Source: Magnetovibrio sp. PR-2
GTDB lineage: Bacteria > Pseudomonadota > Alphaproteobacteria > Rhodospirillales > Magnetovibrionaceae
Direction: 5' to 3'
DNA: 64,000 nucleotides
Assembly: GCF_036689815.1 (NCBI RefSeq)
Contig: NZ_JBAHUR010000006.1
Location: 186,001 to 250,000 of the forward strand
The notes beneath the pieces are model-generated. The model was not told where the DNA came from. It saw only the letters and a list, made by a program, of their open reading frames with translations, and searched no databases. Shown here one piece after another: positions 27,604 to 36,897 of this stretch. The stretch's first letter is position 1. The number at the start of each line of letters is the position of its first letter. The position numbers and the translations under genes are program-made.

Positions 27604-27672
27604 ACAAAATACTTCTTTGGGGATAGCTTTGCTGCGTTCTGCATGGCTTCACCAATATGGAGATACGGCCTA

Positions 27673-27978
27673 ATGTCGGACGACATCGATCCACAAGAGC
27701 AGGCCAAGTTTCTCGCTTTGCTAAGGCGCAGCGAAACGGATGCGATTGTCCAAAAATTGGACGACAACACCATTATCCGGGACTGGAAGCGCCAACTTGC
27801 TGAAAATGAAGTCGAACGGCGCAAGGGGCGTGGGGGCTCTCAACCGAAAGGTGGAGGGGCGCATTCCCCACAGACACATGCGGCGGCTCAGCTTAAGGGT
27901 TGGATCATTACCGGCGTGCTAATCGTTTGCGCCGTTCTCATCGCATATGTCTATATTGCGGATCAAATGAGCAATTAA
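27673..27978 (+). CDS. Small C-terminally anchored membrane protein
   Basis: A 101-residue protein with a charged cytoplasmic part (MSDDIDPQEQAKFLALL), a glycine-rich linker (GRGGSQPKGGGAH) and one membrane helix near the C-terminus (GWIITGVLIVCAVLIAYVYI). ATG at 27673 is preferred over the longer frame from 27643. It may be the third gene of the cspA transcript, which ends at the terminator at 27997. Function unknown. Confidence 0.6.
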   Translation: MSDDIDPQEQAKFLALLRRSETDAIVQKLDDNTIIRDWKRQLAENEVERRKGRGGSQPKGGGAHSPQTHAAAQLKGWIITGVLIVCAVLIAYVYIADQMSN

Positions 27979-27996
27979 AAGGTGTGCGTTGCGCAT

Positions 27997-28026
27997 AAAA
28001 AAAAGAGCCAGGCGGCTCTTTTTTTA
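27997..28026. terminator. Bidirectional terminator
   Basis: AAAAGAGCCaggcGGCTCTTTTTTT between convergent genes; A-run and T-run on both sides of the stem. Confidence 0.88.
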
Positions 28027-28044
28027 TGCGCGCTTTTTGTGCGC

Positions 28045-28737
28045 TTAGTTGTTTTTTGCACCCTGAACGATCCAGCTGCGCAGCTTTTTGCGTTCGGCTT
28101 TGTTGGGCTCGCCCTGTTCATTGTGCGGCATCTTCAACCCGCCTGCGGCGCGGCCTTCGATCAAAACCATTATGTTCGACGTGACCGGATCGCCGGGCAC
28201 GATGATGGGGCCGTGTTTGGTGCCTTTCATGAGGCTTTCGTAGGTCGTCATGTTCAGGCCACTGGCTTCATAGCCGCTGCCGCCAGCGATGTGACAGTCA
28301 AGGCAGAGCTCTTGGATCACTTGCGACGGGCGCCCGGCGTAGTCCGCCTTGGTCGCGCCGCCGACAATCCATTTGCGCAGGATGCGGCGGTCTTCTTTGG
28401 TCATGTCGCGCTTGTCGTTGTGCGGCATGGAGATGGAGGCATCCGTGCGCCCTTCCAAAACGGCCATCAAGTTCGACGTCAGCGGATCGCCCGGGACGAT
28501 GATTTTGCCGTGCTTGGTGCCCGCCATCACGCCTTCGTAGCTGTCTAAGCGCAGGCCGCTCGCTAGGGTGCCGACGCCATTTGCATTGTGACATTCGACG
28601 CAATAGGTGTCGAAAATCGGCTGCACGTCAGCTTTGTAGCTGGTATCGGCGGCCACAGCGGTGTGAGCCGAAAGCGTTGCAACAAGGGCGGCAGAGAGTT
28701 TCAAAAGGCGGTTCGTCAAGGTTTTCAAGGGCTTCAT
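28045..28737 (-). CDS. Periplasmic protein with two haem-c sites
   Basis: A 230-residue exported protein: signal peptide (KLSAALVATLSAHTAVAA), then two tandem modules of about 100 residues. Each has one CxxCH (YCVECHNANG and LCLDCHIAGG), a repeated TKHGxIIVPGDPxTSN segment, and an MPHN motif that could give the axial methionine. The layout resembles the planctomycete-type cytochrome-like domain (PSCyt1) duplicated in tandem. The ATG at 28737 is chosen because the signal peptide follows directly. It is monocistronic and divergent from the methyltransferase gene. Confidence 0.88.
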   Translation of the reverse strand: MKPLKTLTNRLLKLSAALVATLSAHTAVAADTSYKADVQPIFDTYCVECHNANGVGTLASGLRLDSYEGVMAGTKHGKIIVPGDPLTSNLMAVLEGRTDASISMPHNDKRDMTKEDRRILRKWIVGGATKADYAGRPSQVIQELCLDCHIAGGSGYEASGLNMTTYESLMKGTKHGPIIVPGDPVTSNIMVLIEGRAAGGLKMPHNEQGEPNKAERKKLRSWIVQGAKNN

Positions 28738-28905
28738 CCGGGTCCTGTTAGACTTTAGAACGTTATTTATATGACTTTGCGCTAATCTATTAGTCCGAAC
28801 AGCGCATAAGATCAATGTTTTTCCCTCTTTTTGATAGGGGCATTGACGTGATTTTGGGGTTCGGACGGGGTTGATATTTGCCCCGAGGCTGTCAAACTTT
28901 GCGTC

Positions 28906-29529
28906 ATGCCGTTGCGAGACCACTATGACGCCCATGTGCTGCCGCATCTCATCGACGTTGCCATGCGTGCGCCGATGGCGTCGCGTGAGCGTGAGCAGTT
29001 GATACCCCAGGCCTCGGGCTCCGTGTTGGAGATTGGCGCAGGCTCTGGTTTAAACATGCCCCATTATTCCGCTGAGGTGACGCACCTGTTGGCGTTGGAA
29101 CCGAACCACAAACTGCGCGCCAAGGCGGCGCGCAAAGCTGGGGCTACCTCCTTTCCCGTTGAGTTCATTTCCCTAAAAGGCGAAGACTTAAGCCTGGAGG
29201 CGGCGTCGGTGGACACCATCGTCACCACGTGGACGCTGTGCTCCATCGCTGACGTTGAAAAGGCGCTGGCCGGCATGTTCCGGGTTTTGAAACCGGGTGG
29301 ACAGTTGTTGTTTGTCGAGCATGGCCGCGCGCCGACAGAGAGGCTGGCCCGCTGGCAAGACCGCCTCACCCCGGCGTGGTCGTGTTTTGCCGGAGGGTGC
29401 CGCCTCAACCGCCGCCCGGATCAACTGATCGCTGAGGCTGGCTTTGAGATTGAGCAGATGGAACAAGGCTTCTTGGACGGCCCGAAGCTGTTGACGTATC
29501 ATTACAAAGGGCTAGCGCGGCGTGCTTAG
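28906..29529 (+). CDS. Class I SAM-dependent methyltransferase
   Basis: A 207-residue methyltransferase with motif I VLEIGAGSGLNMPHYS and post-I LLALEPNHKL. A mid-protein VDTIVTTWTLCSI and FRVLKPGGQLLFVEHG complete the fold. The VEHG-R-PTERLARWQDRLTP run is typical of the group related to phospholipid N-methyltransferases and human METTL7. Substrate not determinable. It begins within a region also open on the opposite strand. It is 20 bp upstream of the hydrolase-like gene and co-directional. Confidence 0.9.
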   Translation: MPLRDHYDAHVLPHLIDVAMRAPMASREREQLIPQASGSVLEIGAGSGLNMPHYSAEVTHLLALEPNHKLRAKAARKAGATSFPVEFISLKGEDLSLEAASVDTIVTTWTLCSIADVEKALAGMFRVLKPGGQLLFVEHGRAPTERLARWQDRLTPAWSCFAGGCRLNRRPDQLIAEAGFEIEQMEQGFLDGPKLLTYHYKGLARRA

Positions 29530-29549
29530 CCACAAAAAGGGGGAACATC

Positions 29550-30215
29550 ATGAGACTTCATCCATTCAAATCGTGGTATGCACCCGTTTTAGCGGCGTTG
29601 CTGATTTTACCGGTTTGTGCCCAAACCGAAGCTGGCGAAGACATCAAAGTTGGCGGGACAAAGGCTTGGTTGGAAAAGCCGGACAATCCCGTGGCCGGTT
29701 TGGTTATCGTTCCGGGTGGTGGCGGATTGTCAAAGAACGACCCTTTGCAACGTCTCAGAAAAGACATTGCAAACCAGGGGGTTGCTGTGTTGTCAGTCGA
29801 CAGCAAAACTAAGCTTCGGGCAGCCACGAAATTGATGTCGCAAATCGCCAAGCCCGTTAACGTCGCCGCTGTCAGCCGGGGCATGATGGGGGTCACAAAA
29901 ACCTTATCCAAGCAAAGCTTAAAACTGAAAGGGCTGGTCTTGGTTGCAGGGGATTTGAACTTCATGCGTCAAAAGCTCAAAGATCCGGGCAAGTTGCCGC
30001 GCACCCTTGTTATTCATCATCGCCAAGATGGTTGTCAAAAAACACCACCTTCGGCCGTTGAGGGTTTTAAAAAGTGGGCCGGTGCGAAGGTGAAAGTTGT
30101 GTGGATGGACGGCGGGCAGAATCGCGGCAACCCTTGTGGACCAGATGCGTATCACGGCTTGGCAGGGTTGGAGGACAAAACCGTGCGTGCCATCGCTGAG
30201 TTTCTCAAACCGTAA
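29550..30215 (+). CDS. Exported alpha/beta-hydrolase-like protein
   Basis: A 221-residue protein with a signal peptide (YAPVLAALLILPVCAQTEAG). It keeps the outline of an alpha/beta hydrolase: oxyanion-type loop IVPGGGGLSKND, a nucleophile-elbow-like AAVSRGMMG, then VIHHRQDGCQKTPP and a late histidine in AYHGLAGLED. A paired cysteine pattern (DGCQ and NPCG) may form a disulfide. Enzymatic activity is inferred only. It follows the methyltransferase and converges with the MFS gene. Confidence 0.7.
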   Translation: MRLHPFKSWYAPVLAALLILPVCAQTEAGEDIKVGGTKAWLEKPDNPVAGLVIVPGGGGLSKNDPLQRLRKDIANQGVAVLSVDSKTKLRAATKLMSQIAKPVNVAAVSRGMMGVTKTLSKQSLKLKGLVLVAGDLNFMRQKLKDPGKLPRTLVIHHRQDGCQKTPPSAVEGFKKWAGAKVKVVWMDGGQNRGNPCGPDAYHGLAGLEDKTVRAIAEFLKP

Positions 30216-30231
30216 GAGCGGGCTGTTGCCC

Positions 30232-31473
30232 CTAACGCGATGTGTCCTGGAATGCTGCTGCAGCTTTTGCGTCTACAGCGTTTTGCCGGCTGGCGAAGCC
30301 AAAACAGACCCCGCCCACAATCGGCAAGCTGATGCACAATAATAACACGGTGTCATAACCAGCGACCGTCCAAATGTGCGCGGCCAGCGACGGCGCCAAG
30401 GCGTAGGCCATCAGATACGGAACGGCCAATAGGCCTGAAATGGTCCCAAAACCGGAACGGCCCATGATTTCGGCCACCACCAGCGGCTTGGTGATGGAGG
30501 TGACGCCATACCCTGAACCTTGGAACAGGGCAAAGGCCAAAAGGCCCACCAAAAGGAATCCTGCGAAATACAGTGAAGAAGACGCCAAGGCCAAAAGTAC
30601 GAAGGTCATTCCCGAAATAAAGAACACGGACACACGGTGATCAAAAACCATCATCGCCACCCGACCGAAGACCTGCATGGGTCCGATGAGGGACGCAATC
30701 ACAACCGCCAAGGTGGCCGACGCGCCCCTGTCTTCCAAAATCGGCAACATGTGGGACACCAGCATGGTGTGGTTGAGGCCAATGGCCGTGTAGGTGACGG
30801 CCAACAGCCAAAACGCCGGTTGACGCAAAATGTGCGACGGTCCGCGCGCGACTTGCCCCTTGTTGTGAGAAACCGTGCGCCGAAAACCATGCGCGGCCCC
30901 GGTCCCCAACCACAATAACGGAGCGGCGACAAAAATAACGATCAGTCCAAAGGCGTGGGTGGCTGTTTGCCAACTGAACGCAGCCGCAAGAAAATTCGCG
31001 ATGGGAAAGCATAATGTGCTGGCGAAGCCCGCAGCCAAAGTCACCAGCGTAATGGCTTGTTTTGCCCCCCGGGGGCGAGAGTGCGTCAGGTATGCAAAAC
31101 ACGGCTCATAAAGACATCCCGACATGCACAGCCCAATGAGGATCCAGATGGCAAAGAAGACTTCATAGCTTTGTGTAAAGCCGAGCATGAAAACGGCGCT
31201 ACCGCCAACAACGGCGCACGTCGTTAAGACATAACGCCCCCAGCCACGATCGATTAAACGGCCCATCACGGGTGCGCAAAGGGCAGAGACCACCAGCGCT
31301 GCGGTCATCGCCGCACCCAGTTCCGCACGGCTCCACCCTTGGGCGGTTTCCCAATGCAGCAACAGGGCTGGGAAGATATAAAACAGCCCGGCCCAAACCA
31401 ATGTCTCCCCAAACGCTAAGGACCAAACGGCGCGGTCCGCTTTGAAGACCATGGTTTTCACAGATTTAAGCAT
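30232..31473 (-). CDS. MFS transporter
   Basis: A 413-residue major facilitator protein with twelve predicted membrane helices. It begins WSLAFGETLVWAGLFYIFPALLLHWE and has a motif A-like segment GRLIDRGWGRYV in the first cytoplasmic loop. The family resembles monocarboxylate/oxalate-type MFS proteins, but the substrate is unknown. A later ATG at 31452 is also possible as start. It lies between the methyltransferase cluster and the phn operon and is co-directional with phn, but a 45-bp gap with no shared theme makes a phosphonate role speculative. Confidence 0.9.
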   Translation of the reverse strand: MLKSVKTMVFKADRAVWSLAFGETLVWAGLFYIFPALLLHWETAQGWSRAELGAAMTAALVVSALCAPVMGRLIDRGWGRYVLTTCAVVGGSAVFMLGFTQSYEVFFAIWILIGLCMSGCLYEPCFAYLTHSRPRGAKQAITLVTLAAGFASTLCFPIANFLAAAFSWQTATHAFGLIVIFVAAPLLWLGTGAAHGFRRTVSHNKGQVARGPSHILRQPAFWLLAVTYTAIGLNHTMLVSHMLPILEDRGASATLAVVIASLIGPMQVFGRVAMMVFDHRVSVFFISGMTFVLLALASSSLYFAGFLLVGLLAFALFQGSGYGVTSITKPLVVAEIMGRSGFGTISGLLAVPYLMAYALAPSLAAHIWTVAGYDTVLLLCISLPIVGGVCFGFASRQNAVDAKAAAAFQDTSR

Positions 31474-31518
31474 TTATGGACCTAAGCGAGCCGGACACGC
31501 AAACGTGTGTGACACAGT

Positions 31519-32253
31519 TTATTTCTTTTTTCTCAGCGGCCAGCGGCTTTTTGCGTGCGGCTTAAGCGGGTAGGTTTTGACCACAGTGAACGGTTCGTCT
31601 TTTGATTTTTGACGCACCAGCGCGATCAGGTTGAAGGTCCAGGATTTGTCGGTCAAGACCTTGGCGATTTCCGGCTCTATGGCGTCGAACACAGTTTTGC
31701 GCTCTTTGTCTTTCAAGCGTTCGCTCAAGGTCATGTGAAAGCGAAATTCATCCATCACATAGGGATAGCCCCATTTATCAAGCATCTTTTTTTGCGACTT
31801 GGTGAGATCCGCTTTGAGGCGTTTTTGCGTTTCTTCTGCGCTGGGCGGTGCGCGGAAGTTGTCGAACGATTTGACGCACGTCTTGGCGAACGCGTCCAAA
31901 TCTTCACACGCCTTTTTCGGGCGCAAGGCGATAAACCCGTCGAGTTCCGCCAGCTCCAACGCCGGGACCTTAAACGGCTTTTGCCCGGCTGCGAACGCTT
32001 CCAAGGCTTCGTCCAACATGGCCCGGTCCGTCGTCTTGGACAGATAAAACGGCGGTTTTAAGGTCCCATGGAACCCATAATGGCGCGCAGATGCGGTGAT
32101 CTCGCGTAAACGCTCCGGTTTGATGCCGTCCAGCTTGGGAGGCTTAACGTCAACGCCTTGGAAACTGTCCCAGCCCAACAGTTTTGACGCACAGCGCCAC
32201 AGCTTGCTGTCCGGCTCAGGCATGTAATAGATCGCGTAGCGCGCCTTGGCCAT
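31519..32253 (-). CDS. DUF1045 2H-phosphoesterase-like phosphonate protein
   Basis: A 244-residue protein of the DUF1045 family, repeatedly found in phn operons. Both HxT motifs of the 2H phosphoesterase fold are visible: GFHGTLKPPF at about residue 62 and FRFHMTLSE near 180. ATG at 32253 (MAKARYAIYY) is chosen; the longer frame to 32379 overlaps phnM and lacks homology. It is the last gene of the phnG-M series. It may act on a cyclic phosphate intermediate of C-P lyase, the step PhnP performs in enterobacteria, though this is inference; no phnP is present. Confidence 0.85.
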   Translation of the reverse strand: MAKARYAIYYMPEPDSKLWRCASKLLGWDSFQGVDVKPPKLDGIKPERLREITASARHYGFHGTLKPPFYLSKTTDRAMLDEALEAFAAGQKPFKVPALELAELDGFIALRPKKACEDLDAFAKTCVKSFDNFRAPPSAEETQKRLKADLTKSQKKMLDKWGYPYVMDEFRFHMTLSERLKDKERKTVFDAIEPEIAKVLTDKSWTFNLIALVRQKSKDEPFTVVKTYPLKPHAKSRWPLRKKK

Positions 32254-32275
32254 AGAGGCCCCCTTTTTATTGAGC

Positions 32276-33418
32276 TTAGTACGCCCGTTCGCCAGCGCAC
32301 CAGACTTGATTGACCAAGGGCATTTTATCCGCCATGCGCACGCGCACCAAATCGGCGCGTTTGCCCGGCGCAATTTCACCGCGATCCGTCAAGTTTGCCG
32401 CGTCGGCCGGGTTGACGGTCGCCGTGCGAACAGCTTCGGGCAAATGAATGCCGTCGACCTCTTGGCACATGGTGAAAATGCCCTGCAATATGGAGCCGGG
32501 ATAATAGTCGGACGACAGAATGTCCATGGCCCCTTCTTGGGCCAATTCTCGCGCAGAAATGTTACCGGAATGTGACTTGCCACGGACCATGTTCGGTGCG
32601 CCCATGAGGATGTGAAGCCCCTCATCGCGGGCCGCACGGGCGGCTTCGATGGTTGTGGGAAATTCAGAAATGCTGACCCCTTCGCCTTTGGCTTCGTCCA
32701 CGTGGGACAGGGTGGCGTCATCGTGGCTGGCGAGGGGCAGGTTGTGCGCTTTGCTGATTTCAACGATCTTGTCGCGGTTGGGTGCGCTGAATTTTTCCGA
32801 CGTTTCGATGTGCTCTTTGATAAACGCGTCCATCTTTTCCGGCGAGAAGTGATATTTGCCCTGATAATATTCGCGATATTTTTCAATGTCGGCAAATTGA
32901 CGTTGCCCCGGTGCGTGGTCCATCAAGGATACCAGCTTGACCAAGTCGTGGTGTGCAAATGGCTCAAACAAATCGACCACGGTCTCAAAGCTCAACTCAC
33001 AACGCATGTGCAGGTAGTGATCTGCGCGAAACAGGCCTTTGCTTTTTACATCGGTGATGGTTTCAGACATATCCTTCAACTGCGCCAAACGCGTGGATCC
33101 ATCCAAGATGGCGCCAACGGCCAAAGCATCGAACACCGTGGTGATGCCCGCACCGATCACTTGCACATCATGCGCCACCGCAGCCGGCAAAGACGGCCAG
33201 CGCACGCCGGGGCGCGGCGTGAAGCTTTTTTCCATATTGTCGGTGTGCAGCTCGATCAAGCCGGGGATCAGGTAATCGCCGTCCAAGTCTTGGGCTATTG
33301 GCAAAGAGGTGTTGCCGCGTTCCACCGAAACGATACGCCCGGCTTCAACCTCGACGGTGCCTGTCACAACCTCATCGCGGGTGACGACTTTGGCATTGGT
33401 GAGGATCATGGAACTCAT
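32276..33418 (-). CDS. phnM: Ribose 1-methylphosphonate 5-triphosphate diphosphatase
   Basis: Amidohydrolase-fold enzyme that removes pyrophosphate from the PhnI product before C-P cleavage. The metal motif is IELHTDNMEKSF, where HxD/N replaces the usual HxH as in other PhnM proteins. SLMDHAPGQRQ and LASHDDATLSHV carry further ligands. The length is 380 aa. The ATG overlaps the phnL stop (ATGA). Confidence 0.96.
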   Translation of the reverse strand: MSSMILTNAKVVTRDEVVTGTVEVEAGRIVSVERGNTSLPIAQDLDGDYLIPGLIELHTDNMEKSFTPRPGVRWPSLPAAVAHDVQVIGAGITTVFDALAVGAILDGSTRLAQLKDMSETITDVKSKGLFRADHYLHMRCELSFETVVDLFEPFAHHDLVKLVSLMDHAPGQRQFADIEKYREYYQGKYHFSPEKMDAFIKEHIETSEKFSAPNRDKIVEISKAHNLPLASHDDATLSHVDEAKGEGVSISEFPTTIEAARAARDEGLHILMGAPNMVRGKSHSGNISARELAQEGAMDILSSDYYPGSILQGIFTMCQEVDGIHLPEAVRTATVNPADAANLTDRGEIAPGKRADLVRVRMADKMPLVNQVWCAGERAY

Positions 33419-34125
33419 GCGGCTTTCTCCTGGGCTTCGACTTCAAACAAACGGGTGCAGACTTTTTCGCGCACATCTTCGTCGTGGAAGATGCCGACGA
33501 TGGCGGCGCCGCGCTCAGTGGCTTCGCAGATCATATCCGTAACAGTTTGCCGATTTGTGGCATCCAGCGATGCGGTGGGCTCATCCAGCAACATAATCGG
33601 ATAATCGACGATAAAACCGCGTGCGATGTTGACGCGTTGTTGCTCGCCCCCCGAAAAGGTTGCGGGGGCTAAGGACCAAAGGCTTTCAGGCACGCGCAAG
33701 CGGCTCAACAGCTCGCCTGCGCGCGTGCGGGCCAAGGTTTCGTCTTCACCCAAAGCCACCAGAGGTTCGGCCACGATGTCTTGGGACGTCACACGCGGGA
33801 TGGCGCGCAGGAACTGTGACACATAGCCCATGGTGTGTTTGCGCACAGACAAAATCTCTTGCGGTTCGGCTTGGGTGAGGTCAATCCACTCACCCATGTG
33901 GCGGACTTTCAACGACCCGGCGTTGACCAGGTAGTTTCCATAAAGGGCGCGCATCAAGGTCGACTTACCGGCACCGGATGGGCCGTGGAGCACCACGCAT
34001 TCGCCTGCGTTGATGGTCAAATCCATATCCGCAAAGACGGGGATTTTTTGGCTGCCTTGATTGTGCAACACAAAGGTTTTCGCTAAGCCTTCGGCTGAGA
34101 TCATGGGTTTGGTTTCTAAAGTCAT
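33415..34125 (-). CDS. phnL: C-P lyase ATP-binding protein PhnL
   Basis: ABC-type ATPase subunit of the C-P lyase machinery (236 aa). Walker A is GPSGAGKSTLMRALY, the signature is FSGGEQQRVNIARG, and Walker B is IMLLDEPTASLD. The N-terminal FVLHNQGSQKIPVFADMDL matches PhnL. It is ten bases downstream of phnK and overlaps phnM. Confidence 0.96.
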   Translation of the reverse strand: MTLETKPMISAEGLAKTFVLHNQGSQKIPVFADMDLTINAGECVVLHGPSGAGKSTLMRALYGNYLVNAGSLKVRHMGEWIDLTQAEPQEILSVRKHTMGYVSQFLRAIPRVTSQDIVAEPLVALGEDETLARTRAGELLSRLRVPESLWSLAPATFSGGEQQRVNIARGFIVDYPIMLLDEPTASLDATNRQTVTDMICEATERGAAIVGIFHDEDVREKVCTRLFEVEAQEKAA

Positions 34126-34135
34126 GCTCTTGTCC

Positions 34136-34915
34136 TTAGGGCTGCAAAATGGAGGAAACGAGAAGCTGGGTGTAGGGGTGTTGCGGGTCGTCCAACACTT
34201 GATCGGTCAAGCCCTGCTCCACCACGCGGCCTTCTTTCATCACCATCAGGCGGTGCGCCAATAGACGCGCAACGGCCAAGTCGTGGGTGACGATGATGGC
34301 GCTGAGCCCCAGACGGTTCACCAGACCGCGCAGCAAGTCCAACAGACGTGCTTGCACGGAAACGTCCAAGCCACCTGTGGGTTCGTCCATGAACACCAAG
34401 CGCGGTTCGGTCACCAGATTGCGTGCGATTTGTAGACGTTGCTGCATGCCACCGGAAAAGGTCGACGGCAGGTTGTCGATGCGGCCTTGGTCGATTTCAA
34501 CTTTGCCCAACCAATCGGACGCCACTTGGCGGATGTCGCCGTAGTGACGTGCGCCCACAGCCATCAGGCGCTCGCCCACATTGGCCCCGGCGCTCACACC
34601 CAAGCGCAAACCGTCACGTGGGTTTTGGCGTACCAACCCCCAGTCAGTGCGCATCAGCAAACGCCGTTCAGATTCGGTCATATCAAAGATATTGCGGGGA
34701 CCGTCCACGCGGGTGTCATAGATGACTTTACCACGTGACGTTTTCAACTGAGCGGACAGGCAGTTCATCAACGTGGTCTTGCCGGAGCCCGACTCGCCCA
34801 CAATGCCGAGCACTTCGCCCGGCCACAAATCGAACGACACATCGGTGCAGCCAATTTGTGCGCCGTAGTCCTTGCCCACATCCTGGACGCTGAGCAGTGG
34901 TGTTTTATCCATCAT
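34136..34915 (-). CDS. phnK: C-P lyase ATP-binding protein PhnK
   Basis: ABC-type ATPase that binds the C-P lyase core complex PhnGHIJ (259 aa). Walker A is GESGSGKTTLMNCL, the signature is FSGGMQQRLQIARN, and Walker B is LVFMDEPTGGLD. It resembles oligopeptide-type ATPases, as expected for PhnK. It lies between phnJ and phnL. Confidence 0.96.
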   Translation of the reverse strand: MMDKTPLLSVQDVGKDYGAQIGCTDVSFDLWPGEVLGIVGESGSGKTTLMNCLSAQLKTSRGKVIYDTRVDGPRNIFDMTESERRLLMRTDWGLVRQNPRDGLRLGVSAGANVGERLMAVGARHYGDIRQVASDWLGKVEIDQGRIDNLPSTFSGGMQQRLQIARNLVTEPRLVFMDEPTGGLDVSVQARLLDLLRGLVNRLGLSAIIVTHDLAVARLLAHRLMVMKEGRVVEQGLTDQVLDDPQHPYTQLLVSSILQP

Positions 34916-34926
34916 CTCTAAGTTCC

Positions 34927-35811
34927 TTATTCAGCGGCTTGGGGCGTGCCCAGGGGGCCTAAGTGCCCATCGGCGCGGCGGTCTTCGCAATAATCCGTGT
35001 CGGAACACACAAACATGCGTCCGCCCTTGTCATCGGTGATGACTTCGTCCAGATAACTGTCTTCAGCACCGCAGAGCGCGCAGTTTTCTTCCCAACTTTG
35101 CACTTCGAACGGATAATCGTCGAAGTCCAAGCTTTTGACTTTGGTGTAAGGCGGAACCGCATAAATGCGTTTTTCGCGGCCTGCGCCGAACAACTGCAAC
35201 GCAGGCATCTGGTGCATTTTCGGATTGTCGAATTTCGGAATGGGCGACGGGCGCATCAAGTAACGGTCGTTCACCACCACGGGATAATCATAAGATGTGG
35301 CGATGCGGCCAAAGCGCGCGATGTCTTCGTAAATCTTCACCGACATGATGCCGTACTCTTCCAGAGCATGCATCTTGCGCGTTTCGGTTTCGCGGGGCTC
35401 TAGCCACCGCAGCGGTTCGGGGATGGGAACTTGGTAGACCAGGATTTGACCTGCTTTGAGATCCTTTTCCGGAATGCGGTGGCGGGTTTGGATCATGGTC
35501 GCTTCACGGGTTTTTTCCGTGGTCTTTACGCCTGTGGTACGCGCGAAAAAGCGCCGGATCGACACCGCGTTGGTGGTATCGTCGGCCCCTTGGTCAATGA
35601 CCTTTAAGGTGTCATCCGCACCGATGACGGACGCCGTGACCTGAATGCCGCCCGTACCCCAACCGTAGGGCAGGGGCATTTCGCGCGACCCGAACGGCAC
35701 TTGGTAGCCGGGAATGGCGACCGCTTTTAAGATTGCACGACGGATCATGCGTTTGGTCTGCTCGTCCAAATAAGCGAAGTTATAGCCTTCAAGGGTTTGG
35801 TCTTGAGACAT
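34927..35811 (-). CDS. phnJ: C-P lyase radical SAM subunit PhnJ
   Basis: Catalyses radical SAM cleavage of the carbon-phosphorus bond to give methane (or alkane) and ribose cyclic phosphate. The C-terminal region has the four conserved cysteines (CALCGAEDSYLDE, then FVCSDTDYCEDR), arranged C-x2-C-x21-C-x5-C as in characterised PhnJ. The length is 294 aa. It is two bases downstream of phnI and eleven bases upstream of phnK, so the catalytic core is complete. Confidence 0.97.
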   Translation of the reverse strand: MSQDQTLEGYNFAYLDEQTKRMIRRAILKAVAIPGYQVPFGSREMPLPYGWGTGGIQVTASVIGADDTLKVIDQGADDTTNAVSIRRFFARTTGVKTTEKTREATMIQTRHRIPEKDLKAGQILVYQVPIPEPLRWLEPRETETRKMHALEEYGIMSVKIYEDIARFGRIATSYDYPVVVNDRYLMRPSPIPKFDNPKMHQMPALQLFGAGREKRIYAVPPYTKVKSLDFDDYPFEVQSWEENCALCGAEDSYLDEVITDDKGGRMFVCSDTDYCEDRRADGHLGPLGTPQAAE

Positions 35812-35813
35812 CT

Positions 35814-36896
35814 TTATTCTCCCGCTTTCAGCAGTTGCTCTTGTTCCTTGCGCAGATTGCGCACCATTTCCAGCTCGCCTTGAAAGTCGACGTAGTGCGG
35901 CAGTTTCAAGTGCTGTACAAAGCCCGACGCCTCAACATTGTCGGAGTGATACATCATGAACTCTTCGTCCTGGGCCGGGCCCACGACCTCTTCACCCAGT
36001 TCGGCAGCACGCAGCGAGCGGTCCACCAAGGCCATGGCCATGGCTTTGCGCTCACCTGCCCCGAAGCTCAAACCATAGCCGCGAGTAAACTTCGCGGGCT
36101 CGGTCTTGGATCCGTCGAACTTGTTGATCATCTCGCATTCCGTCACGGTGATGTCGCCGATGGAAACGGGGAAGCCCAACTCTTCGGGTTCAAACACGAC
36201 TTCGACTTCGCCCATACGAATTTCGCCGGCGAACGGATGGGTGTTGCCATAGCCGCGTTGTGACGAATAGCCCATGGCGAGCACAAATCCTTCGTCTCCA
36301 CGCGCTAAGTTTTGTAGACGCACATCGCGGTCCGCCGGAAAGTCGATGGGTTCGCGGGTCAAGTCGCTGACGGGTTGATCGTCGTCGGCAAGCTCTTGTT
36401 GGATCAAGCCTTCGTTGTTGAGCAACGACGTGACACGCGGCATATCATCAATGCCGCTGTCTTCTTCTTGCGTGAGCGGCGCTTCGCCTTCTGCCAACAA
36501 GGCGAAATCCAGCAGACGATGGGTGTAGTCAAAGGTCGGGCCCAAGACTTGTCCACCGGGCAAGTCCTTATAGGTGGCGGAGATGCGGCGGCGTGCTTTC
36601 ATCTCGGTGGTGTTGATGGCATGGCTTTCGCCAAAACGCGGCAAGGTGGTACGAAAGGCGCGCAACAGAAAAATGGCTTCCATCAAATCCCCACGCGCTT
36701 GCTTGATCGCCAAGGCGGCCAAGTTGTGGTCATAGAGCGATCCCTCGGTCATCACCCGATCCACGGCCAAGGTCATTTGTTCCTTGATTTGATCGACCGT
36801 GAGTTCGGGAACAGAGGTCTCACCCCGGCGTTCTTCAGCCAACAGACGGTGAGCGTTTTCGATGGCTTTTTCGCCACCTTTGACAGCAACATACAT
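35814..36896 (-). CDS. phnI: C-P lyase nucleosidase subunit PhnI
   Basis: Attaches methylphosphonate to the ribose of ATP, displacing adenine, together with PhnG, PhnH and PhnL. The 360-residue protein begins MYVAVKGGEKAIENAHRLLA and contains GMARG-free but PhnI-typical segments: GYSSQRGYGNTHPFAGEIR, TECEMINKFDGSKTEPAKF and FMMYHSDNVEASGF. It lies between phnH and phnJ with minimal gaps. Confidence 0.96.
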   Translation of the reverse strand: MYVAVKGGEKAIENAHRLLAEERRGETSVPELTVDQIKEQMTLAVDRVMTEGSLYDHNLAALAIKQARGDLMEAIFLLRAFRTTLPRFGESHAINTTEMKARRRISATYKDLPGGQVLGPTFDYTHRLLDFALLAEGEAPLTQEEDSGIDDMPRVTSLLNNEGLIQQELADDDQPVSDLTREPIDFPADRDVRLQNLARGDEGFVLAMGYSSQRGYGNTHPFAGEIRMGEVEVVFEPEELGFPVSIGDITVTECEMINKFDGSKTEPAKFTRGYGLSFGAGERKAMAMALVDRSLRAAELGEEVVGPAQDEEFMMYHSDNVEASGFVQHLKLPHYVDFQGELEMVRNLRKEQEQLLKAGE

Positions 36897-36897
36897 T